The translations under genes and the position numbers were made by a program. The notes beneath the pieces were generated by a model that was given only the letters and a program-made list of their open reading frames with translations, was not told the origin of the DNA and ran no database searches. From assembly GCA_023386045.1 (NCBI GenBank), contig JAEWKK010000016.1:1-64000 (forward strand): a stretch of DNA of 64,000 bases, read 5' to 3'. The stretch's first letter is position 1. Each line of letters opens with the position of its first letter. Shown here piece by piece: positions 1 to 7,104 of the stretch. This DNA comes from Bacteroidota bacterium (GTDB taxonomy: Bacteria; Bacteroidota; Bacteroidia; Chitinophagales; Chitinophagaceae).

Positions 1-133
1 ATAGATAATTTTTGCAACTTTACTACCACTATTGAACAGAATCAGAAAAATTATCCATTGCCAAAGAGTACAAAAACTAAATCAACAGGAGTTAAAAAAA
101 CGGTCAACGTATTTTAGGCACTTACAATGCCAT

Positions 134-231
134 ATTCCATGAACTATGAACCATGAACTATGAACCATGAACTATGCCTTGTCCGCCGGAGCTGCAAAGC
201 AGCGAAGGTGGAAACCATGAACTACGAACCC
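134..231. repeat. Short tandem word-repeat with embedded hairpin
   Basis: Nearly three copies of the 14-bp unit CCATGAACTATGAA run from 137 to 176, and a further variant copy lies at 215-228. Between them sits a hairpin-forming segment (182-212, listed separately). The reverse complement of the same word recurs downstream of the Asp-box gene at 5391-5480, so this is a dispersed intergenic repeat and not a one-off slippage product. It lies just past the 3' end of the PagL-like gene. Confidence 0.75.
182..212. repeat. REP-like two-arm hairpin
   Basis: An outer stem TCCGCC (182-187) pairs with GGTGGA (207-212), allowing one G-U pair. An inner stem GCTGC (191-195) pairs with GCAGC (199-203) around an AAA loop. 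The stems are separated by a symmetric 3x3 internal loop. It lies just downstream of the PagL-like gene. It resembles REP-type intergenic palindromes and could also protect or terminate the minus-strand transcript, but no T-tract follows. Confidence 0.5.
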
Positions 232-232
232 C

Positions 233-1417
233 CTACCACGCCATTCCCAAAGTAAATGACAAAGGAATCTTAACTCCAGGGTTTTCGGGATAAACATTGC
301 CATTGGAGAAATGACCTATGTTGATCTCGGCATTCAGCTTCCTGTTTTTTCCAAAATAAGCTCCTGCTCCCATAAAATCCCTGAAGGTGAATTTTCTTCC
401 CGTATCTCTCCAGTCGATAAATCTTTTAGATAAAAAACTCGGACCGGCAACTGAGTAGTACAAGTAAAGATCTAATGGTTTTGTGCGGAGCACAGTAAAG
501 CGAAGGAGGGGATAGAGGGAGAAAGAATAAAACGTCTGGTTATTTCTTGTCCTCCAGTAACCAAGGCTGGTTCCCCAGTCAAGCGAAAATACTTTTCGCG
601 TATGAAATATATTCTGCTGGTAGTTGATTGCAAATCCATTTTTGATGATCACATCACCACCCCAGAAAATAGGAACCGGTCCTTCTGAAACGGCATCATT
701 CACACCATAACCTAAGGCATTAGTTGTATATGCCAGTTGTAAAGTACGTTTCGGAAAATGATAAGCCCCTGCATTGTTTTTTACTTTCTCCTCGCTTAAG
801 GGCTGCATGTTGTAAACAAATCCTCCGGTATAAAAAAGGGTATGAGGCTGGTTGGATTTCTTGTGTTCGGGTGAATAGGTTGCTGCTGCCACAAGGCCCC
901 ATTTCTTATTCAGGTTGTACTGAAGTCCGCCACCCAGCAACACGCTTGCATAACCTGCATCATCTATCGCCCACTGATCATTGATTTTAAAACCACTCCT
1001 GGTAATCAGTCCCAAACCTGCTTCGCCATATACAGAAAGCTTTTTTACAATTGGGGTTTGAGCTTTAACTGTTAGTCCTCCGAAATTCATCCATACCGAA
1101 TGCCTGGCCAGATCACCATTCACATTCCTGTATTCCACCCAGTTGGTAGGTCTCATATAAGTGATCCGTGCCGAAAGATGTTCATTAAAACGATAGCCAA
1201 ACAAGGTGAGTCGCACTGCTGGTTGCGGAATATTTACAGATTCTGCAGAATATCCCGCATTCAGATGTTTGTTGGCAAAGGGATAATTAATATACCCTAC
1301 GTCTAACCCAAAATAAGCGTTCGAAAGAATTTTTGGATACTGTGCTCTTTTGTCCTGCGCAATAACAGATCCAGCCATTAATACAATAGAACAAGCTAAG
1401 AAGAACTTCTTCATCAT
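233..1417 (-). CDS. Outer-membrane beta-barrel with C-terminal PagL/acyloxyacyl-hydrolase-like domain
   Basis: A 394-residue exported protein. Residues 1-20 form a signal peptide ending in Ala-Gln. Residues about 25-205 look like a first OmpA-like eight-strand barrel, and residues about 220-394 resemble the PagL lipid A 3-O-deacylase family, ending in aromatic-rich strands. The PagL His-x-Ser-Asn motif is visible as HFSNG (His369, Ser371) followed by NPG. Where PagL enzymes carry a Glu after N-x-G-x, Lys383 is found here, so hydrolase activity is uncertain. PagL proteins remove a lipid A acyl chain at the outer membrane. It starts 14 bp after the SIMPL-like gene and is probably cotranscribed with it. 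The barrel fold is fairly sure, the enzymatic role is not. Confidence 0.75.
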   Translation of the reverse strand: MMKKFFLACSIVLMAGSVIAQDKRAQYPKILSNAYFGLDVGYINYPFANKHLNAGYSAESVNIPQPAVRLTLFGYRFNEHLSARITYMRPTNWVEYRNVNGDLARHSVWMNFGGLTVKAQTPIVKKLSVYGEAGLGLITRSGFKINDQWAIDDAGYASVLLGGGLQYNLNKKWGLVAAATYSPEHKKSNQPHTLFYTGGFVYNMQPLSEEKVKNNAGAYHFPKRTLQLAYTTNALGYGVNDAVSEGPVPIFWGGDVIIKNGFAINYQQNIFHTRKVFSLDWGTSLGYWRTRNNQTFYSFSLYPLLRFTVLRTKPLDLYLYYSVAGPSFLSKRFIDWRDTGRKFTFRDFMGAGAYFGKNRKLNAEINIGHFSNGNVYPENPGVKIPLSFTLGMAW

Positions 1418-1431
1418 GGGTAATTTGTCTG

Positions 1432-2142
1432 CTATAATAAAGCGAAACGCAGTTTTAATGATTTTTCAATTCTGATCTTGTCCTGCGGCATCCATTCCAC
1501 TCCTCTGCCACCTTCAGAAGATTTTACCAGTTCTTCCAGGAAGGTTCTGAATGAACCCATTTCTGATTCCGCCACCTCGGATATTACCAGGATATCACCC
1601 AGCTTTTTATTATTTAATGTAGCCAGTCTTGATGCTTTCTGCTTTGCAGCAGTGATCAGTTTTATTTCAAGAGCCTGTTGAAAAGGCTGCAATTGTGAAT
1701 GGTTGCTCTTGATGATCTTTCCAGTTACATCTTTATAAGTACTGAGGTCTTTGAAAAAAGCATCCATCTTTTTCCTGTTCCTGAAATTCACGACCAATAT
1801 TTCAGACTGGTAAGGATTTCGACTGATTACAGAATAACTGGTACCGGATTCACCTGGCAACATGGCGCCATGCTTTTTTGCCAGGTCCTGCAGTTGCTGA
1901 ATAGTAGTAGTGCCCACTTTGATCGAAGGTTCTTTAATTGGAGATTGTGAGATAGGCATGGTATCAATGATCGCTACGCTATCTACCGCATAATCATACG
2001 AAGGCTGTATGGAAAGCATGATACTCCATTCCTGTGGTTCAACCATCATTGTATCTGTAACCACCACTTCTACATATTTTTCCTGAGCTTTTATACCTAA
2101 TGAAAGGCCAGCCAGGAATAAAACAGTCAGTAGTTTTTTCAT
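1432..2142 (-). CDS. Exported SIMPL-domain-like protein
   Basis: A 236-residue protein with a clear signal peptide (MKKLLTVLFLAGLSLGIKAQ). The ATG at 2142 was chosen because the frame extends upstream without coding character into the divergent gene's promoter. The C-terminal half, with an alternating Lys/Ala helix (AAKQKASRLA) followed by LGDIL-ISE, resembles the SIMPL (DUF541) fold of periplasmic proteins linked in other bacteria to envelope and oxidative stress; that match is moderate. It precedes the PagL-like outer-membrane gene by 14 bp, which suggests an envelope role. A -7-like box lies 3 nt before the start. Confidence 0.65.
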   Translation of the reverse strand: MKKLLTVLFLAGLSLGIKAQEKYVEVVVTDTMMVEPQEWSIMLSIQPSYDYAVDSVAIIDTMPISQSPIKEPSIKVGTTTIQQLQDLAKKHGAMLPGESGTSYSVISRNPYQSEILVVNFRNRKKMDAFFKDLSTYKDVTGKIIKSNHSQLQPFQQALEIKLITAAKQKASRLATLNNKKLGDILVISEVAESEMGSFRTFLEELVKSSEGGRGVEWMPQDKIRIEKSLKLRFALL

Positions 2143-2145
2143 AAT

Positions 2146-2153
2146 CAAAAATT
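2146..2153 (-). promoter_or_regulatory. -7 box (AATTTTTG) of the SIMPL-like gene
   Basis: Read on the minus strand it is AATTTTTG, matching TANNTTTG in 7 of 8 positions. Only three bases separate its last G from the ATG at 2142, so the transcript would begin at or next to the start codon. No good -33 box is visible. Confidence 0.35.
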
Positions 2154-2188
2154 TGCCGCAAGATAAGGCAGCCGTTCCTATAATCCAT

Positions 2189-2219
2189 TTTGCCACAGTG
2201 CAACTTATCAGTAAGTTTA
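2189..2219 (+). promoter_or_regulatory. Bacteroidota-type promoter of the Asp-box gene
   Basis: TTTG at 2189-2192 and TAAGTTTA at 2212-2219 are separated by 19 bases. This fits the -33/-7 spacing of Bacteroidota promoters, with one mismatch in the -7 box. The gene starts at 2240. This is the only promoter in the window where I see both boxes clearly. Confidence 0.5.
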
Positions 2220-2239
2220 GTACCGTTAAAACAAACCGC

Positions 2240-5200
2240 ATGAGACTAATCCTGACTGCATTCTTCTTCACTTTTTCCTGTTTCCTGCTACACGCACAAA
2301 ATATTACGGTTGACCAGCTGAAAGCATTAAAACTCCGGAACATCGGTCCCGCGGGGATGAGTGGCCGCATCACGGCAATTGATGCTGTCATTAATGATCC
2401 TGATACCTGGTATATAGGTGCTGCTTCAGGTGGTGTATGGAAAACCACCAATGCAGGAGCATCCTGGACTCCGGTTTTTGATGAACAGCCCACACTAAAT
2501 ATTGGTTCTATTGCCATTCAGCAAAGCAATCCAAGTATAATCTGGGCAGGAACTGGTGAGGGCAACCCACGTAATTCCATCAACCTCGGTGAGGGCATTT
2601 ATAAAAGCATGGACGGGGGTAAAAGCTGGAAGAGAATGGGTCTTGAAAAAACAAGGAATCTTCACCGCATCATCATAGATCCTGTTAATCCCGAAACTGT
2701 ATATGTGGCTGCAATTGGCAATCCCTATGCAGAACATCCGGAGCGCGGTGTTTTTAAAACCACTGATGGTGGAATCACCTGGAACAGGATACTTTATACG
2801 AATGATACATCTGGTTGTGCGGATCTTGTCATGGATCCTTCCAATCCCAATAAACTCATCGCAAACATGTGGCAGCATCGTCGCACACCATGGAGCTTTA
2901 AAAGCGGTGGTCCTGGAAGTGGCATGTACCTGACGTTAGACGGAGGACGCAACTGGAAAAAGTTAGGAAAGGATGATGGACTGCCCGCAGGAAATATGGG
3001 TCGCATCGGTATCTCATTTGCGAGAAGCATGCCCACAAGGGTTTATGCCATGGTAGAAGCCACAAAGAATGGTCTGTATAAAAGCGATGATGGCGGATTC
3101 AAATGGGAACTGGTAACGTCGGAACCGGCCATCGTTACCAACAGGCCATTTTATTTCCAGGATATAGCAGTGGATCCTAAAAACGAAAACCGTATTTACA
3201 GTATACACGATATCGTTGAAGTAAGCGAAGATGGTGGCAAATCATTCAAAACCTTATTGCCCTATTCTGGTATACATCCCGATCATCATGCCTGGTGGAT
3301 ACATCCGGGAAACCCTGATTTTATTCTCGATGGCAATGATGGAGGTATTGGAATTTCAAGAGACCGTGGACGCAGCTGGAATTTTAATGAGAACATTCCT
3401 GTCGGACAATTCTATCACATTAATGTTGACCAGGAAATTCCTTACAACGTAATGGGAGGCATGCAGGACAACGGTACCTGGCACGGACCTGCCTATACCT
3501 GGATCAATGGAGGCATTCGAAATTATTATTGGAACAATGTAGGTGGAGGCGATGGTTTTGATGCAATGCCGGATCCTGATCATTCAGAATGGATCTATTC
3601 CATGAGTCAGGGGGGCAGCCTGGGAAAAGTGAATTATAAAACAGGAGAAAGATGGTATCTGAAACCACCACCTATGGATACGGTTACCAAATTAAGATTC
3701 AACTGGAATGCAGCCATTGCGCAGGATCCTTTTCATCATAATGTGATTTATTACGGAAGCCAGTTTGTACATAAAAGTAGTGATAAGGGTGCCAGCTGGC
3801 AGATCATTTCACCTGATCTAACAACTAATGACCCTGTGAAGATCGACCAGTCGGAGAATGGAGGATTGACACTGGATATCACAGGCGCGGAAAACCATTG
3901 CACTATTCTTTCTATTGAGCCTTCTGCAGTGGAAGAAGGTGTTATATGGGTTGGAACAGATGACGGTAATGTGCAACTGACAAGAGATGGAGGTAAGACC
4001 TGGACCAATTTCAAAGGAAAGATACCTGGTATGCCTAATGGGGCCTGGATCCCTCAGATACGTGCCTCCAGGCATAATGGCGGAGAAGCATTTGTTGTAG
4101 TGAATGATTACCGTCGTGGAGATTTTAAACCTTATATCTTCCGCACAAAGGATTATGGCAAAACCTGGAATAATATGCTTGCAAATAAAAACATTGAAGG
4201 CTATGCGCTTTGTGTTTTGCAGGATCCCGTAGAATCCAATCTAGTCTTTGCAGGTACAGAACATGGATTATGGGTAAGCTTTGACAATGGCAATTCATTT
4301 TTGCATTGGCAGAATGAAAACTTTCCTGCTGTTTCCATTTTTGACATGGTAGAGCAGGAGAGAGAAGCAGACCTTGTGATTGCCACATTCGGCAGGGCGC
4401 TCTGGGTAATGGATGATATCCGTTCACTCAGGAAGATGGCGAATAACAATGGAAAGCAATTCAATAAAACGATTACTGTGTTCGATGCTCCTGATGCTTT
4501 CCAGGCCGCATACAAGCAGGCGCCGGGTTACGACTGGAGTACCTATGGATTGTGGGATGCCGAGAACCGCAGGCGAGGCGCTTCTATCAGTTATTTTATC
4601 AAGCCAGGTGCAATAAAAACCAATGATTCACTCCAGGTGCGCATTTACAATGAAAAGAATGAGAACATTCGTATCCTGAAATGGAAAGCTGCTGAAGGAT
4701 TGAACAGGCAATGGTGGGGCATGGAAGAAAGAGGATTCAGGCAGCCCTCTACAGCCAGGGGAGGAAGATTCGCTGGTGGCGGAGAACCAGGAGGATTGCA
4801 GGTTTTACCTGGAAAATACAAGGTTGTACTGAACTATGGCAATCAGAGTGATTCAACTACAGTTGTGGTTAGAGAAGATCCAAGACTGAATAAAACAGAA
4901 GCAGTAAAACTGGCCCAAAGAAAATTACTGGACAGGCTTCGTTTATCTTCAGACAAGCTGGTAACAGGACTAGACCGTTTGAATGAATCGGAAGAAGTGC
5001 TTACTAAAATGCAGGCACAATTACGTGGATTGCAGGGAAAGGAGATTGATTCATTAAGAAAACAAACTACAGCCATGCAGGATTCCATCAGGGTGCTGCG
5101 TGAGTTTGTAAGTGGAAAAACTTCTGAAAGACAGGGACTGTCAAGACCACCACAGGTTACCGTTTTAAACACCATGCAAACCGCACAAACCTATATCACG

Positions 5201-5380
5201 GGAAAAAGCCTGGCTCCCGGACCACAGGAAGAAACGCTGGTAAAAAATGCTGAGGATCTGATCAAAGAAGCTGTTGCCAGGATCAACCGGTTTTATGCCA
5301 ACAACTGGACACAATACAGGAAATTAGCAGAAGCCACCACGATTAATTTGTTTAAGGATTACAGGCCGATTGAGTGGTAG
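2240..5380 (+). CDS. Exported BNR/Asp-box beta-propeller protein (sortilin-like glycosyl-hydrolase superfamily)
   Basis: A 1046-residue protein starting with a signal peptide (MRLILTAFFFTFSCFLLHAQ). The ATG at 2240 is preferred over one 87 bp upstream because the signal peptide starts there and the promoter lies between the two. At least nine Asp-box motifs of the form S/T-x-D-x-G-x-x-W/F can be read, for example SMDGGKSW, TTDGGITW, TLDGGRNW, SEDGGKSF, SSDKGASW, TRDGGKTW and TKDYGKTW. This implies one or two beta-propellers spanning about residues 45-760. The last 250 residues are charged and helical, with a coiled-coil-like LNESEEVL...SLRKQ stretch. Databases usually name these proteins glycosyl hydrolases, but no catalytic residues can be assigned. 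It stands alone; a repeat-rich gap follows. Confidence 0.85.
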   Translation: MRLILTAFFFTFSCFLLHAQNITVDQLKALKLRNIGPAGMSGRITAIDAVINDPDTWYIGAASGGVWKTTNAGASWTPVFDEQPTLNIGSIAIQQSNPSIIWAGTGEGNPRNSINLGEGIYKSMDGGKSWKRMGLEKTRNLHRIIIDPVNPETVYVAAIGNPYAEHPERGVFKTTDGGITWNRILYTNDTSGCADLVMDPSNPNKLIANMWQHRRTPWSFKSGGPGSGMYLTLDGGRNWKKLGKDDGLPAGNMGRIGISFARSMPTRVYAMVEATKNGLYKSDDGGFKWELVTSEPAIVTNRPFYFQDIAVDPKNENRIYSIHDIVEVSEDGGKSFKTLLPYSGIHPDHHAWWIHPGNPDFILDGNDGGIGISRDRGRSWNFNENIPVGQFYHINVDQEIPYNVMGGMQDNGTWHGPAYTWINGGIRNYYWNNVGGGDGFDAMPDPDHSEWIYSMSQGGSLGKVNYKTGERWYLKPPPMDTVTKLRFNWNAAIAQDPFHHNVIYYGSQFVHKSSDKGASWQIISPDLTTNDPVKIDQSENGGLTLDITGAENHCTILSIEPSAVEEGVIWVGTDDGNVQLTRDGGKTWTNFKGKIPGMPNGAWIPQIRASRHNGGEAFVVVNDYRRGDFKPYIFRTKDYGKTWNNMLANKNIEGYALCVLQDPVESNLVFAGTEHGLWVSFDNGNSFLHWQNENFPAVSIFDMVEQEREADLVIATFGRALWVMDDIRSLRKMANNNGKQFNKTITVFDAPDAFQAAYKQAPGYDWSTYGLWDAENRRRGASISYFIKPGAIKTNDSLQVRIYNEKNENIRILKWKAAEGLNRQWWGMEERGFRQPSTARGGRFAGGGEPGGLQVLPGKYKVVLNYGNQSDSTTVVVREDPRLNKTEAVKLAQRKLLDRLRLSSDKLVTGLDRLNESEEVLTKMQAQLRGLQGKEIDSLRKQTTAMQDSIRVLREFVSGKTSERQGLSRPPQVTVLNTMQTAQTYITGKSLAPGPQEETLVKNAEDLIKEAVARINRFYANNWTQYRKLAEATTINLFKDYRPIEW

Positions 5381-5795
5381 TGGGGAGTTTAGTTCATAGG
5401 TCATAGTTCATGGTTCATGGCAGATGGCAGATGGCTTATGGCAGATGGTTCATAGCATATAGTTCATGGTTCATAGCAATGAGAGCTAGATGGCCGGTAA
5501 CCTATGGCATTGGTCTTTGAACATTGATTGTTCATTTATGTGTAATGGAAATTAGGAATTGTATTGAGTAACCAACTTAGGAAGTAATCAATTGGGAAAT
5601 CTAATCTGTGATTCTAAAAATAATCTGCGATCGATAATCAATCTCTAATCTATGGTTGACTCTGGAAAACAAAACCGATCCAGAAGCGGCAATCTTAATC
5701 TTTACAATGAAATACATTTCTTGATCATCTGTGAAATCTGTGTAATCTGTGATCCCAAAAAATAATCTGTGATCCAGAATCAGTGATATCTGTGA
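5381..5795. other. 415-bp gene-free region rich in short word-repeats
   Basis: No frame here looks coding. Two repeat types fill it: TTCATGG/TTCATAG and GGCAGAT words at 5391-5480, then copies of AATCTGTGAT and close variants at 5597-5655 and 5727-5798, the latter reaching into the csaA stop codon. The middle, about 5490-5595 and 5656-5726, shows nothing I recognise. The flanking genes converge. No clear stem with a T-tract is present. Confidence 0.8.
5391..5480. repeat. TTCATGG / GGCAGAT word-repeat block
   Basis: Repeated seven-base words TTCATAG, TTCATGG and GGCAGAT follow each other with little spacing. The TTCAT words are the reverse complement of the CCATGAACTATGAA unit at 137-176, so the two blocks are related and oppositely oriented. 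Confidence 0.7.
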
Positions 5796-5798
5796 TTA
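5597..5798. repeat. AATCTGTGAT word-repeat cluster
   Basis: ATCTGTGA-type words occur at least seven times with variants (ATCTGTGTA, ATCTGCGAT, ATCTGTGATCC), densest at 5727-5798. The unit is not related to the TTCATGG words. The last copy overlaps the TAA of csaA (5796-5798 on the minus strand). Confidence 0.65.
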
Positions 5799-6131
5799 GC
5801 CGACCCTGCATCCATTATCCACCTCATGTCTCGGTGCTAATAAAACCACGTCACCATTCCTGTCATATACTCCCAGTACAAGACATTCGGAAATAAAATC
5901 AACGATCTTTTTAGGAGGAAAATTGATCACCGCAATTACCTGTTGACCCACCAGGCTTTCTGTGGAATAGAATTTCGTGATCTGTGCTGATGAATTTTTG
6001 ATTCCCTGCTCGCCGAAATCTATTCGCAGCTGGTAAGCAGGTTTTTTTGCCTTTGGAAATTCACGGGCTTCGATGATTGTTCCAACCCGCATTTCTATTT
6101 TTTCAAAATCATTCCATGTAATGAGTTCCAT
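5796..6131 (-). CDS. csaA: CsaA-type tRNA-binding-domain protein
   Basis: A 111-residue single-domain protein of the usual CsaA length. It shows the EMAPII/tRNA-binding OB fold: IEMRVGTIIEA near residues 11-21, then LRIDFGEQGIKNSSAQIT, and the closing LLAPRHEVDNGCRVG typical of CsaA. In other bacteria CsaA is a cytosolic dimer with tRNA-binding and chaperone-like export activity. It is the last gene of a minus-strand run, 40 bp after the transglutaminase-like gene. The family call is confident; the role in this organism is inferred only. Confidence 0.9.
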   Translation of the reverse strand: MELITWNDFEKIEMRVGTIIEAREFPKAKKPAYQLRIDFGEQGIKNSSAQITKFYSTESLVGQQVIAVINFPPKKIVDFISECLVLGVYDRNGDVVLLAPRHEVDNGCRVG

Positions 6132-6171
6132 CCCATGAAATTAAGAAATGCGATTTTAGTGATAGAAGTTG

Positions 6172-7041
6172 TTATTGATCGAGGAGGCTGGCCAGGGCAA
6201 TGAGTTCTTCTTTTTTATACTGGTCTTTTTCGTTATCAAAGCATTTGGCTGTTTCTTCAAGCAGGTGCTGAATAACTCTCTTGTTGGATAAAGGTTTGAA
6301 ATAAGAAGGTACAGGTGGAACAGAAATTCTTTTGAAATAGCTGTCCACATCTCTTTGCGTAAACACCATACCACTGGAAGGATCAATGAAAAATTCGATC
6401 TTGCTTTGAAAATCGGTTGATGATTCATCACTATAACCTGTCTTGAAATAAGCAAGAACAAACTGTTTGGGAATACCTATGGCTTTAACAGGTATATCCA
6501 GCAGGTCGCAGATGATCAGGTAAAGAATGCCAGTACTCAGCTGGTTGCCTCTTTTTGATTCCAGCACTTTATGAATCAGGAATTCATTCACATCTGTATA
6601 GGCTATTTCATTGCCTTTCAGATTATAATAACTGTAAAGTATTCCGGTAACGATCCTGATCTGTTCAAGGGGAGTGAGGTAATTATTGAGTTCGAGCCAG
6701 ATATTCCTGCGCATCTTTTCTACTTCAAGAAGCGTGGAACTGGTGGAAAGATCGGGATATTGAAATTTTGAAACCAACAGAGCGCCTACCAGCAGGTCGT
6801 GGTGACCTGAGAGACTCCATTGCCTGAAATCTTCAGTGAGATCTGTGTAGTGGAGTCGATGAATGATCAGCTCAATGCGTTCCTGAATATGTTCATTAGG
6901 CGTATTTTCCCAAAGATGTTCGAGATTGGGAATAATGGTTTTACCAAAGCCAACGATCTTGTTGGTCACTGCACCAAACACTTCCTCATCCGGATCATCA
7001 ATCAGTTTGAACAAGGCCGATATTTCTTTTGATTCTTCCAT
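6172..7041 (-). CDS. SirB1/transglutaminase-like family protein
   Basis: A 289-residue cytosolic protein with no signal peptide. Helical repeats occupy residues 1-80 (SALFKLIDDPDEEVF, a HEAT-like start). They are followed by a SirB1/transglutaminase-like core around residues 95-230, with the signature VLESKRGNQLSTGILYL, equivalent to the LESRKGNPISLAIL motif of the SirB1/YchA family. The later G-H-F-L segment of that family reads IPKQFVLAYF here, so the conserved His is absent and protease or transferase chemistry is unlikely. It lies between topA and csaA on the same strand. Confidence 0.75.
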   Translation of the reverse strand: MEESKEISALFKLIDDPDEEVFGAVTNKIVGFGKTIIPNLEHLWENTPNEHIQERIELIIHRLHYTDLTEDFRQWSLSGHHDLLVGALLVSKFQYPDLSTSSTLLEVEKMRRNIWLELNNYLTPLEQIRIVTGILYSYYNLKGNEIAYTDVNEFLIHKVLESKRGNQLSTGILYLIICDLLDIPVKAIGIPKQFVLAYFKTGYSDESSTDFQSKIEFFIDPSSGMVFTQRDVDSYFKRISVPPVPSYFKPLSNKRVIQHLLEETAKCFDNEKDQYKKEELIALASLLDQ

Positions 7042-7104
7042 TGGTCATTCATTTGGCATTGGCCGGCATTGCAGATCTTCAACACACCCTCATCACCACC
7101 AATA

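Noticed and set aside
1..117. Open frame from the first base to a TAG at 115-117 that could be the tail of a plus-strand gene
   Set aside because: It has 38 codons without a recognisable pattern; chance openness is about 15 percent, and the sequence also looks like a promoter/intergenic stretch with TAATTTTTGC near base 6-15. Without the upstream sequence I cannot support a gene.
134..231. CRISPR array
   Set aside because: The unit is 14 bp with no spacers of constant length and no cas genes are present.
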